Assembly: GCF_000972845.2 (NCBI RefSeq)
Contig: NC_040016.1
Location: 15,538,967 to 15,602,966 of the forward strand
From: Larimichthys crocea
Taxonomy: Eukaryota > Chordata > Actinopteri > Sciaenidae
DNA: 64,000 bases
Direction of reading: 5' to 3'
Position 1 is the first letter of the stretch. The number at the start of each line of letters is the position of its first letter. Below the pieces are notes generated by a model. It worked only from the letters and a program-made list of their open reading frames with translations, was not told where the DNA came from and did not search any database. The position numbers and the translations under genes are program-made. This document shows, in pieces, positions 10,801 through 20,300 of the stretch.

Positions 10801-13057
10801 TCCCCCGCGATAAACGAGGGACCACTGTACAACAGTAGATACTAATTATAATATACTATTCACTGTATTATTTTTATAGACATTGTGTTTAAGGAGATGA
10901 TATTTAAGAGTAGGACTTACTCGTGGTTCATTTCTATGGCCTGGTAAGCTGCTCTGATCCTGGCTTGAGGATTTCTCTCTCTCCAGGCTTTCTGCATCAC
11001 TGTAATGAGATGGTGAACTCAAAGCTTATTATAGATGTGACCCAACAGTCATGACATATTTAAACTGTACACATCCAAAGTCAAAAGCTCCAAAACAAAA
11101 TACAAGAAGCATTTCATCTAAATACTTGCGAAGAACCAGAGAAATCACAGTCTCTTATGGTCTCTACGGTTAAGACATATCACATCTTTAGTTTGTGTAT
11201 GATTAAAACTCACCAGCATCTTCTGGCCTTAACTGCGGAGTGTCTCCTGTGAAGAAGGTCTGATGGTCTTGAGCAGACAGGTTCATATCATAGTATGTTA
11301 AGGGTTCCTTCCCTGTTACCCAGGTGTACCTGTAGTGCACAGAGTGAACGACAAACTGTTTTGCTACGATTTTACGATTCAAAGAGGATCAAATAAAACG
11401 GAACTTTCTGGCACCGGAGATAGAGTATGCATATTTATAAATAGGTTCACACTATGAAGCATCAATTTTAAATACTCTAAGATGTATTATTCACAGCTCA
11501 ATCTGAGTTACACCTCTACAACCGACACATACCTGTTGTATTCTGCTCCTCTGAACAGATTCAGAGGGTTCCTCCAGACCTTACACTCTACCAAAAGGGA
11601 GATATTGTGATTAGTGATAGTAGCACTATGAGTAGTTCTGCTGTTAGTATTTCTATTACACACATATTTACCTGAAACACTGGGTCTAGGCTCTGCCTCT
11701 CCATTAACTGATGCAAACAGACCAGTCGTGGAGCTGCTCTCTACTCCACCCAGAAGAGGACGCAGGTGGCTCACGGACACTTGCTCAATGAACGAGGTCC
11801 CATATTTACGAAAATACCACCACTCAAATATCTGTGATGAAAACAAATGGTGACAACACGCTTTACAAAAAAAAGAAGCTTATAATACTCTTTATCGCTG
11901 AGTTGCTGTTGCTATCGTATCACATAGACCAGTGGCTCCTGAACCTTTTTAATTTTAACATTTTAATTACTTAAACTCTGCACAAACCTAAATTTGTATA
12001 TGATATGATAGACATTATATGTTATTTCGATGTCTGCACAAGTCTCTCTAACCTGAATCCAGATAGTCTTTCCAGCACGAGAGCACACCCTCGTTTGTTT
12101 AATGCTTCAAAATAATTAAGATTAATTCAACATTTGCTCCGCTCCACATTTCATCCTTCCTTGCAAAGTTTAACGATCATTGCAGCAGACACAAAATCTG
12201 GCTGGTGCTGATGTTCTTGGTTGTAACTATAATTATTTTTCATCACAGCCTTGCACTTAATAGTGATACTTCTCTAAAACTAAGCGTCCGCGATGAGTCT
12301 ACTCTTGGTTTCCTGAATGAAAACGTGAAACTTTAACAAGCCATTGCATTAAAGTGTCCTGAAAGCTAAATATGAATGAACAAACGCTGACTGTTTAACA
12401 TGATTTCTGCAGTGTAAAAGGTGATAACTCACAAGGATGAGTCCAGAGATGAGAGAGGAGGTCCCAGTGAGAGCCACGTAGAATTTGGGGGTCAGTGTGT
12501 TCAAAAACACTGAGGCTGAAACACAGAGACAGGAGACAGTCAGTGCAAGAAACACAGAGTTGTGAACATGCAACATGCAAACATGACAAACATCAGCAGG
12601 GGGTCTGGTGGAGCAGGTGACATGCAGCCACACAGTCTCATACGATGTGCAGGAGTAGCGTAACACAACAATAAAACTGCTGAATTTTGACCACATGTTC
12701 AGAAATAACACAACAAGGAACCGGATATAAACATTAAAAAACTCGCATTGAACCTGAGGAGAAAGTGTCCTCTGTCTGTGTTTGAATCAGTCAGATAACG
12801 AGCTGTCAAACCAGCAGCTCCCGCTCGCTGCCTGCTAAAAAAAAACCCAAACGCTAACAATAGCTAGCTAGCGGTCGCATGAATTCACCTGAGGTAAGAG
12901 TTTCCTGCAGTTTGAGCGGGCTCCACAGCACGTACACCATGATCAGCACCATGCCGAACCAGATGAAGCACACGTAAGTCCATGACCAAGAGAGCCAAGA
13001 CTTTAATTTCTCTGTAAATCCGAGAGATTGGGGATTACTGCCAGCGGTGTCCTCCAT
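2087..13057 (-). CDS. st7l: ST7-family protein (suppression of tumorigenicity 7-like), 14 coding exons, 3' end incomplete
   Basis: Multi-exon gene of the ST7/ST7L membrane-protein family, described in mammals as candidate tumour suppressors. Joining the 14 exons listed separately gives 509 codons with every GT-AG junction and phase consistent. Membrane segments are predicted at about residues 27-45, 68-86 and 475-496. Family blocks include [62 protein letters not shown] and [14 protein letters not shown]. The middle part is predicted helical, and the family is described as TPR-like. ST7L is preferred over ST7 because the N-terminus resembles mammalian ST7L (NP.LG..E.L, then PL.L.E.L....VFLN) and because of [15 protein letters not shown] and HLQHWKR. 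Many other sites match ST7, so the paralogue call is less sure than the family. The ATG at 13057 starts the family-like N-terminus. The terminal coding exon is not included. Confidence 0.93.
2354..2446 (-). CDS. st7l: st7l coding exon 13
   Basis: 93 bp encoding [20 protein letters not shown], then [10 protein letters not shown]. Acceptor aacag, donor gtaagt. It is too short and split to stand out as an ORF. Confidence 0.95.
2934..3084 (-). CDS. st7l: st7l coding exon 12
   Basis: 151 bp encoding [40 protein letters not shown] and [10 protein letters not shown]. Acceptor ctgcag, donor gtatgt. HLQHWKR is the ST7L-type form; mammalian ST7 has HLAHWKR. Confidence 0.96.
3690..3713. repeat. poly-A run
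   Basis: More than 20 consecutive A on the plus strand, just after CTGCCCTCTTGTGG. It could be a retroposon tail, but no body or target duplication was recognised. Confidence 0.6.
4668..4795 (+). repeat. dispersed teleost-type repeat fragment
   Basis: Contains GGATGGATTGTGATGAAATT followed by TGGTACACACATTAATTACA and AACTTTCATGATCCTTTGA. The same word order occurs in the longer repeat at 47422-47850. The family name is not assigned. Confidence 0.6.
7799..7868. repeat. (CA)n microsatellite
   Basis: Perfect 35-unit CA dinucleotide run in the large st7l intron. Confidence 0.98.
9085..9187 (-). CDS. st7l: st7l coding exon 11
   Basis: 103 bp encoding [20 protein letters not shown], then [14 protein letters not shown]. 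Acceptor tctcag, donor gtcagt. The 6.0-kb intron follows. Confidence 0.96.
9304..9376 (-). CDS. st7l: st7l coding exon 10
   Basis: 73-bp exon encoding [20 protein letters not shown], then AVSDK across the junctions. The acceptor is ttgtag and the donor gtatgt. It restores the frame between exons 9 and 11. Confidence 0.95.
9516..9630 (-). CDS. st7l: st7l coding exon 9
   Basis: 115 bp encoding [20 protein letters not shown], then [18 protein letters not shown], nearly identical to the mammalian family. Acceptor ttacag, donor gtaata. Confidence 0.96.
9757..9857 (-). CDS. st7l: st7l coding exon 8
   Basis: 101 bp encoding [20 protein letters not shown], then [13 protein letters not shown]. Mammals have RRDTNVLVYIKRR here, so the first residues differ at a known splice-variable boundary. 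Acceptor ccacag, donor gtgagt. Confidence 0.95.
10235..10323 (-). CDS. st7l: st7l coding exon 7
   Basis: 89 bp encoding [20 protein letters not shown], then RLFKKALSI. It joins directly to exon 8, so the main model lacks the roughly 23-residue segment that some mammalian ST7 isoforms carry at this point. Acceptor tgtgcag, donor gtaaga. Confidence 0.95.
10496..10827. mobile_element. pogo/Tigger-like MITE (Tc1/mariner superfamily)
   Basis: 332-bp element bounded by imperfect terminal inverted repeats. The left end is CAGTCGTCCCTCGCTATAAC; the right end, read inward, is CAGTGGTCCCTCGTTTATCG. A TA dinucleotide flanks each side (10494-10495 and 10828-10829), as expected for the mariner superfamily. 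There is no transposase ORF, so it is non-autonomous. It lies in the 597-bp st7l intron between exons 6 and 7 and makes up more than half of it. Confidence 0.88.
10921..10999 (-). CDS. st7l: st7l coding exon 6
   Basis: 79 bp encoding [20 protein letters not shown], then AIEMNHE across the junctions. Acceptor ttacag, donor gtaagt. Confidence 0.95.
11214..11329 (-). CDS. st7l: st7l coding exon 5
   Basis: 116 bp encoding [20 protein letters not shown], then [23 protein letters not shown] matches mammalian ST7L, where ST7 has GREPL. Acceptor ctacag, donor gtgagt. Confidence 0.95.
11533..11587 (-). CDS. st7l: st7l coding exon 4
   Basis: 55-bp micro-exon encoding [19 protein letters not shown] across its junctions. 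Acceptor ggtag, donor gtatgt. The intron before it is only 84 bp. Confidence 0.95.
11672..11831 (-). CDS. st7l: st7l coding exon 3
   Basis: 160 bp. It starts [20 protein letters not shown], then SHLRPLLGG and a variable Ser/Thr/Glu-rich linker (ESSSTTG...SVS). The linker is shorter than the Asn/Ser-rich linker of mammalian ST7. Acceptor tcacag, donor gtaaat. Confidence 0.96.
12433..12515 (-). CDS. st7l: st7l coding exon 2
   Basis: 83 bp between tttcag and gtgagt. It encodes [20 protein letters not shown] followed by ISGLIL, one of the most conserved ST7-family blocks and the start of the second membrane segment. It ends on a codon boundary. Confidence 0.96.
12889..13057 (-). CDS. st7l: st7l coding exon 1
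   Basis: Encodes residues 1-56 plus one base. It starts [14 protein letters not shown] and contains the first membrane segment ([17 protein letters not shown]), then [10 protein letters not shown]. The donor is CAG|gtgaat. Upstream in-frame codons extend the ORF to 13180 but look unlike the family, so the ATG at 13057 is chosen. Confidence 0.9.
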
Positions 13058-13200
13058 GTTTCTCCGGATGCCTGTAAACAGAGGAGTCACGTGACCGCGA
13101 AGGAAGACGACTTCTATTTTGAAAATCTCCACGAAGAAAATCCATTTCCGGCTGAACAACGAGTAATGTTGTTTACTCATAAATTAGAATAAATTCAATA
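13058..13200 (-). promoter_or_regulatory. st7l proximal promoter / 5' UTR
   Basis: Directly upstream of the st7l ATG is a perfect 10-bp palindrome GTCACGTGAC at 13086-13095. This is an E-box of the USF/TFE3/TFEB (CLEAR-like) type. A CCGGAAAT ETS-like site (13144-13151, minus strand) lies about 50 bp further out. There is no clear TATA box. Motif calls are by eye and the transcription start is not mapped. Confidence 0.5.
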
Positions 13201-13280
13201 TCAACAACAACAGAAATCGTTAATTCATACAAACATAGTGCAGTCGAGTGTAACATAAATAAATACTAATGGTTTTAGTA

Positions 13281-14165
13281 CTTTAGAACAGGGGCACCGA
13301 CAGGAATTTTGGGCCCCATGACAAAAAAATCTAATTGGGCCCCTAATTTTATTAGTGATGGGAATTTCGGCTCTTTTTGGAGAGCCGGTTCTTTTGGCTC
13401 TGCTTACTATAAGGAGCCGGCTCTTTCGGCTCCCAAATGGCTCCTCACATTTTATTAATTGGTTTTATTAATTATTAATTATTATTATTTTATTTTTATT
13501 GCTGTTATTATTATTTTATATTTTTAAATGTTATTATATTTTATTTTATTTTTGACATTGTAAAGCACTTTGGTCAGTGCAAAAATCGGTGTAAAAATGT
13601 GCTATATAAATAAAACTTACTAACTATTTAATTAATTTATCACCCAAAATAATGCAAAACTGCCTGAAACCGTTTGTCGCTTTCTCTCGGTCTCTCGTCT
13701 CCCTCCTGTCGTGTTTGTCCCTCCCCGACCGCTGTGTGTGTGTGTGTGTGTGTGTGTGTGTCACCACTGCCGTGGATGCTGCTATACAACTTGACCAATT
13801 ACGTGCAGCTTTCACACAAAAAAGTGGAGAAAAAAAAGTTTTTTTCCCTCTACTTTTTTAATTGAAAGCCGAACGTGATTGGTCAAGATGTGTGAGAGCA
13901 GGCATGGCATGAGGGAGAGTGTCAGGGAGAGGAGACAGTGAGGCACCAAAGTGAAAAAAAAAAAAACAGCTCCCTAAATCAGCTCCCAACGAGGAGCCGG
14001 CTCCCGTCGTTCATTTCAAAGAGCCGGCTCTTAGAACCGGATCGTTCGCGACCGACACATCACTAAATTTTATATTGGTGTTTACCTATTTTTGGGGCCC
14101 CTGTCAGTCGTGGGCCCTTAGAATTGTCCTAACTTTCCCCCCTATATGGCACCCCTGCTTTAGAA
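13281..14165. mobile_element. outer hAT-type MITE with flanking 8-bp target duplication, split by a second hAT
   Basis: The ends are CAGGGGCACC at 13289 and GGCACCCCTG ending at 14157. Each is flanked by the identical 8-mer CTTTAGAA (13281-13288 and 14158-14165). Both sides carry GGGCCCC-type subterminal sequence. Without the inserted element the host is only about 150-160 bp, a small non-autonomous hAT. The 8-bp duplication and CAGGG ends fit the hAT superfamily. Confidence 0.9.
13345..14073. mobile_element. inner hAT-type element nested in the outer hAT
   Basis: 713-bp element (13353-14065) with TAGTGATGGGAATTTCGG and TAGTGATGTGTCGGTCGC ends. Subterminal GAGCCGGCTC repeats are inverted at the two ends. 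It is flanked by perfect 8-bp duplications AATTTTAT (13345-13352 and 14066-14073). It has no transposase-like ORF, but carries a (TG)n run (13733-13761) and AT-rich filler. It lies entirely inside the outer element, so it is the younger insertion. Confidence 0.92.
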
Positions 14166-17129
14166 ACCAAATAAATGACAAAATCTGGCGGTGGGTGAAT
14201 ATAAATAAATATACAAATAAACATTGGTTGCACATATATCCATTATAGAAAATTGAATATTAACTAATCTGTGTAACAATATAACTATGTACTAATTATT
14301 TCAGTAGGAGTGAGTAGAACTTTGAGTGCATGCTTAATATACTTGCCAGTTTATACTTATGATACATAGTTCAAAGGGAAATATTGTACTTTTCACCTGA
14401 TCTAGTTTATAAATTAATATACCTATCACTATGACATTATTTGAAATGGGACAGTTGTGCATAATGAGTACTTTTCCTTTAATATAAAAGAGGGGGCACT
14501 CTCTCTTTACAACCTGTGCAGATGAGTGCATGACCCATCTTTTCTCTAATATGCAGTCCTTTTTTTTCAGTGGATGTATGTTTTAGTCCTTAGATAATGA
14601 GTCAATTTTCCATGAAGTATTTATACTCAACAATGTCCAGGTCAGGAGGTCAGGAGGGAAGAAAGTGTTCAGGAGCCTCTGATGTCTCACATTCTGCCCA
14701 ACTCATGCTGGTGGTCAGACTTTAAACCCCTACAGATAACACCACAAATACTATACGCCCAGAAGTAGAATGTATTTACCCATGTCTGTGTGTTACTGTC
14801 GGCACATTCTAGTCTGGAGCCACTGTTGTCTGTGTATGTTAATGAAACATTAACGGCAAGCTATCTATTATGTCTAGGAAGACAACATTAGGTCTCTTTG
14901 ACCCCGGTCACCACAACGTCGAGATAGGCTGGCACCTGCTGTCCTCAAACAAAGCCAAACAACTACTACTGCCAAGGACCTCAAGGCCAACACGTAACCC
15001 TGTGTAACCTAAGAATAGAAAATTCCATAACAAGGTGTAGGCCTAATACAAAAGTTGATCTTTAGATTTCCATCAGAAATCCCTCCATCTTTTAGAGCTA
15101 ATGGAAGTTTGTTGTAGTGAATCATGATACATACAGTAAATGTCTTCCTTTTCCCTTTTGTTACACATCTACTGTTCTTAGAAGAGGTTTGTTTTCACGT
15201 GCCAACACTTCAATCTGCAGTTCTTTTTATTTTTTATAATTTCTGTATCATAAAAATGTCTAAGCTGTAAATATATGTCCCCTTTTTTCCTCTAAATTTT
15301 ATTTTAACAACCTTTCACTTCTTGTGTAATGAGTTTTCTAATGATGCATGACCTTTAATAAGGAGATGGAACTTTACAACTTTGACAAGTAAATAATCCA
15401 TATCTATAAAATATTCAAATCAAACACACTGAGTATTATTTGAAAGCTCTATTTGTCCCCCCACACAACTAAACCACACACTTGCCCAGATGTAGGCCTT
15501 GAGCTGTTGGGGATATTTGCTGACATCTATCATCTCAGCTGCAGCCAGGCTCCTTCACAAACCAATTTTACATTTTAGCATGTACTACTATTTATGACCA
15601 GTAAGTGGGGCCATTACAGCAATAATACATTCACGTCTGTTGCCGTCTACTGACAGAAGGTGGAGACAACGTTCAGTTTTGTTTACTTCCTTGTAGTCTC
15701 TGAATTCATTACAATATTTAAGAAATTTGTGTTTTCAGTCATGCAAGTCCTTTATTTTAAACCTCTGAAAATGAATTACAGAACATTTTTGCAGGCCGTA
15801 TCTAATGCTGAGAGTTGGATTAAAATGATATGTTCAAGGTGCCAATCATTATAAATTCAGAGTACTCTACGTTTTGCAATGATTTACATACCCATACACG
15901 AAATAATACAGTAAGATTGTTGTTATATGGTTGAAGTATATTTTTGGATGTACAGTATACAACCTGCAGCACTTCTCACCTTGTGTGATTGACTCACATC
16001 CTAACGGTGCAGGAATAAATGTGATTTGTTGAAGTGCATTCTAGTTGGAGGTTACAGCCACTGAATGACAGAGAGCCAGATTTGGTCCTTCTCACACATG
16101 CCCTTGGGTGTTTGCTGCCTGATGCTGATGGACAAGCACACGCAGGGTTAAAGGCCTGTCATATAAATCAGGTACAATCACTTTAGAGGTGAAAACATGC
16201 ACAATGCCACTGACAGGGAGGAAGAGGGGGGAAAAGAAAGAAAGAATAAAAGTGGAAGGGAAAAGCAAAAAAGACAGATCTGCAGAAGTTATCTAGAGTG
16301 CATATGACCTGTATGTCTGAATGTATTTCCAGCTGAAATGATATTTCCAAATGACCTCTGCTCAGTGACATACATGTAGCTTCCAAGAATATGTCAGGTA
16401 AACAATGTTATCTCTTTCCTATGTTTACACTGCACCACTTGTATCGGTTACACATCAACATAAGTCAAATAAAACACATGTTTAAATGAATGCAAGGGCA
16501 TTTGCAGACTTTCTTTAAACATCAGAATCAGAATCAGAAATATTTTATTAATCCCCGCAGGGAAATTGTGTTCGTTACAGTTACAGTTATCAGAATCAAA
16601 CATCTAAATGAAAAAACAAACAAACAAACGCATTTATTAAAATGTTTATTTGGCACAGGAGCAAAACCTTGACTTTTATGTACAGTAAATTACAAATAGA
16701 AAATATAGCATTGCAATAAAAAATGTGAACAATGGACAGCATCTTAGTACAAAGTGTGACATGACCTGTACTCAAACGGTCAGTCTGTGTCCAGCCGTGC
16801 AGAAGCAATATCTCTCATCATTCTGCAGTCACCTGTATACTTAAGGTTCATTTACAATTTCACGTCTGGTATCCATCCAGCCATTCTGGACTTCATGTTC
16901 TGTTTATGTAGTTTCTTTCTTTTTCTCTCCCCAAAGCTTTTAAGAGTCTTCTAATCATACATAATTAATCAGGATTTTCACTTAAATGCACTGCTTTTCT
17001 CACTCTCATTATTACTTAAGAGGCTGCTCTGTACGGCTTGAAAATACCTGGCATTGTGTTGATCATATTGGTAAGAAAGCCAGCTGTTTGAACAAATAAG
17101 AATTTGTATATTAAAAATATACTAAACTT
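14166..17129. other. intergenic, no gene seen
   Basis: AT-rich sequence with no coding exon I can support. It includes a short repeat-like segment at 16523-16570 with tandem AGAATC units followed by TATTTTATTAATCCCCGCAG and GGAAATTGTG. That phrase occurs in many teleost interspersed repeats; the family is not assigned. Confidence 0.5.
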
Positions 17130-17326
17130 GGGGTGTCCATCAGCTCAGTTAGTAGAGCATCCACCCCATGTAGGCTCAGCAGCAGCCCAGGGCTCAAATC
17201 CGACCTGCGGCCCTTTGCTGCATGTCGTTCCCCTTGTCTCTCTCTACCCACATTTCTGTCACTCTTCAGCTGTCTCTGTTAAAAATAAAGCTTGAAAAAT
17301 GCCAAAAAAATATCTTTAAAAAATAT
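17130..17326 (+). mobile_element. tRNA-derived SINE
   Basis: The head resembles a tRNA gene: an A-box-like CAGCTCAGTTAGTAGAGCA (from 17141) and a B-box-like GGGCTCAAATCC (near 17190-17201). The body CTGCATGTCGTTCCCCTTGT and CTCTCTCTACCC is typical of a common teleost SINE. The tail is A-rich with AATAAAG. The B box has GGCTC in place of the GGTTC consensus. Confidence 0.8.
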
Positions 17327-20300
17327 ATATAATAATAATTATATATATACAAAACATGTCTTCATATTTTCACATTTGAAATTTAATCATGCCTACGTGA
17401 TGTCAGTGAAACGTCTAAATATAATCTCAGAAGAGGTTTGGACAGTGCAAATGTTTGCTTTGCACTATAGTGCACTGCATATGCACATACAGTCTGACTG
17501 GTCGTTTGTCAGCTCTGTATTTGGTGGTCCTTGCTGATGGAAAACTTCAAACTTTATGAAACTGGTTCTTGTCTCCCACACTGCTTTCTCTGTGTGAGTT
17601 TATATTACATGTCTCCACGAAGGGACTCTCCCTCCACAACTCATTTCTCTCGAAACACTTCATTTTCAGAAAATGTGTGTTCTTTTTTTTTCTTTTCTTT
17701 TTTTTGTATCAGGAGGCCATGTCGTTTGACCACATCTGAAAGCAATGGTGCCGCAGAAAAATGACTTCCTCCATGACAGGCTGAAAGACCATGGAGCAAC
17801 ATTTTAACCTATTTCTCTGGAAATCTGTGAGGACGAGTGGACAACTACAACAATGACTAATTTACACCACATCATGTTCAAGCAGAGAGGATACCCACCA
17901 TTCAAACAGCAGCAGCAAGGGAGATACATGTCATGTAACACTTAACATTCGCCTGTTGATGGATGTGTTTTTTAAAAAAAATAATCTTTTTAATCATCCA
18001 ATATTATGACTGCATGTCCCCATTTTAACAGAAAGGAATATAATGTGTCTGTCTTCTGAAATTACTTTGAATGTCAAATAAAACCCACAAAACATGGAGC
18101 GTAATCATCGTCGTTATCAGTACAAGCACCGGTAACATGAATGAAAACACAAAACATGGAATAACAACATAAGTGCAGCAAGCAGCATCTCATCCAGTGT
18201 GTACACCGGCTTTTTCATCATATACAACTCTAGCCGACTGTAAGTATAAATGGAAGAGGCAGAGATGAATAATACATATGAATTACCTTCATGCAGTCAG
18301 GGTCTTTTTTCCCTCTGCTGCATGAACATCATTTTTTAGCAACAGCAAAATAAAAGACGAGGTGCACAGATTAAAAACCACAGGTATCATGAGTGTTTAC
18401 TAGTGTGTCAATAGTTTATAGCTTTTTTAGGTGCGTTAAATATCTAACAGTACTTTCAGGATGGTGTTAAATGTTGTGTAACTGCAAACAACCAGTGTAA
18501 TGAAAGTCCTTGCACTAAAATTAGAGCTGCACTGATCCATCCTGCCTATTTAATGATAATAAAGTCCCCTGAGTTTGTACTGTGAGATGACAGGTCTGAC
18601 AACATTGGCAAGTTGAAGCATTACGTTCACATTCTTTCTATTCTTCTCCAATGTTTTTTTTTAACGACAGTTGGACAGACAGGACTAGTTAGCTATTTGC
18701 TTGTCAGCGTCGAGGAAGCAGATATGGGCACATCAACATTAAAATCCATAATACGTGACAAACACAAAAGTATAATCCAGACACCAATATACAAATACAA
18801 AAATGAAATGAGCTTGTGATTCTTCCTGTCACCTTGTTAATAGTTAAACACTCAAATACTCAAATGAAAAAGACCTGTATTTTGAAATACTGTGCATTCA
18901 ATGAAATATATAAAACTTCAGTTTGCAAACACGAATAATTAGGGACAGAATCAGGCCTTTTATGAGTCAGTTAAACACAACCTATTAAGATCAACCTACC
19001 AGATCTTTTGAATGTGATTCATATCTTCTCTCCCTGTGAATTCCTACTGTGATTACTAATGTTTTCTACACACTTCTTATTATGAGCATTATTAGCTTAT
19101 TCCTATTGTAACTGTTGCAAGCAAGGCACAAATGTTTTAGCTGTATTCTTAGTAAACGGTGACAAGATTATGAGTGTACACAGCCATGCTGATGGATCTG
19201 TAAAGCAGCACATAATGCAAGGCGTGCCACAGCAAGCATGGCCGGCATACCATGTTCATCTTTCCACTTAGTTCATAGTGCTAATCGCATTGAACAGTAA
19301 ATACAACCGAGGTGGGTGGGAGTTTAAGATTTTACACAATGATGGTGCTAGATTAAAAGCTAACAGAGCTCCAAAGTCATTACAGTTTAACTTGAGAGTG
19401 TCTCAACCCTAAATTTTTGGCAATTCATTCAGTATTTGCTGCGATTTTCTCAGTACTATAAATGTCATTGTGCTGTTATGGGAGAAAAGTAAGTGAAACT
19501 TTAAAATGAGTAAGATTAGTCCTCTGGGAACCATGAATGTCTGCTTGAAATGTCATGGCAAACCATTAATCAGCTGATGAACCAATCAACAGACAGGCAG
19601 ACAGACATACTGATGTTCACAGAGTCTTGCCATCTGCGTGGTTTAAAACAGGTTTGCTACAAAATGACTGTGATCTTACTCAAGAATAACCCCAACCATC
19701 AGCATTTCCTTAAAGGTACCTGAGTCTCCCCAGTCCATTCACAGGACCTGATGAGGTTTGACTGAAAGCATGTGAAAGAACACGACAGTCTCTGTGGTTT
19801 AAATACCACCATCACAGTCTACAGACCTTGATTGCAGTTAGTGCTGTTGAGAATCATGTAACCTTTATGGGATGGTTTCAAAGATGACTCATAGGCAAGC
19901 TAATTTTAGAGGGCTTTGGCCTTGAAGTATACAATTATAAAACATGAAAACGGAATGACACAGACAAAGAAAGAGACACACTCAGCTGCTATATGTACAA
20001 TGACAGTCGCATGCTCACTCTCAGTGGAAAAAAGAGGGGAAACCAGTCTTGAATTTAGAAGAGAGTTTTGAATATTTAGATTTGCTTGGCATGCTTTACA
20101 CTACTGCATGGTTCTCATACTCATACACTCATATAGAATTTGAAATTTGATGATTTTGGTATATCTGCGTGGCCTTTACTGGCAGTAATTTAAGACAAAT
20201 GTAAAAAAAGACCAACCCTACTCCCACTGCACATGACAAGTAGAAGATATGTGAAATGAAACTGCCACAATGCAATCTGAATAACTGAAGTGAAATGATT

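Noticed and set aside
17684..17745. Pyrimidine tract with TATCAG acceptor followed by a short open frame
   Set aside because: The frame closes after seven to eighteen codons and no upstream plus-strand exons or family match were found.
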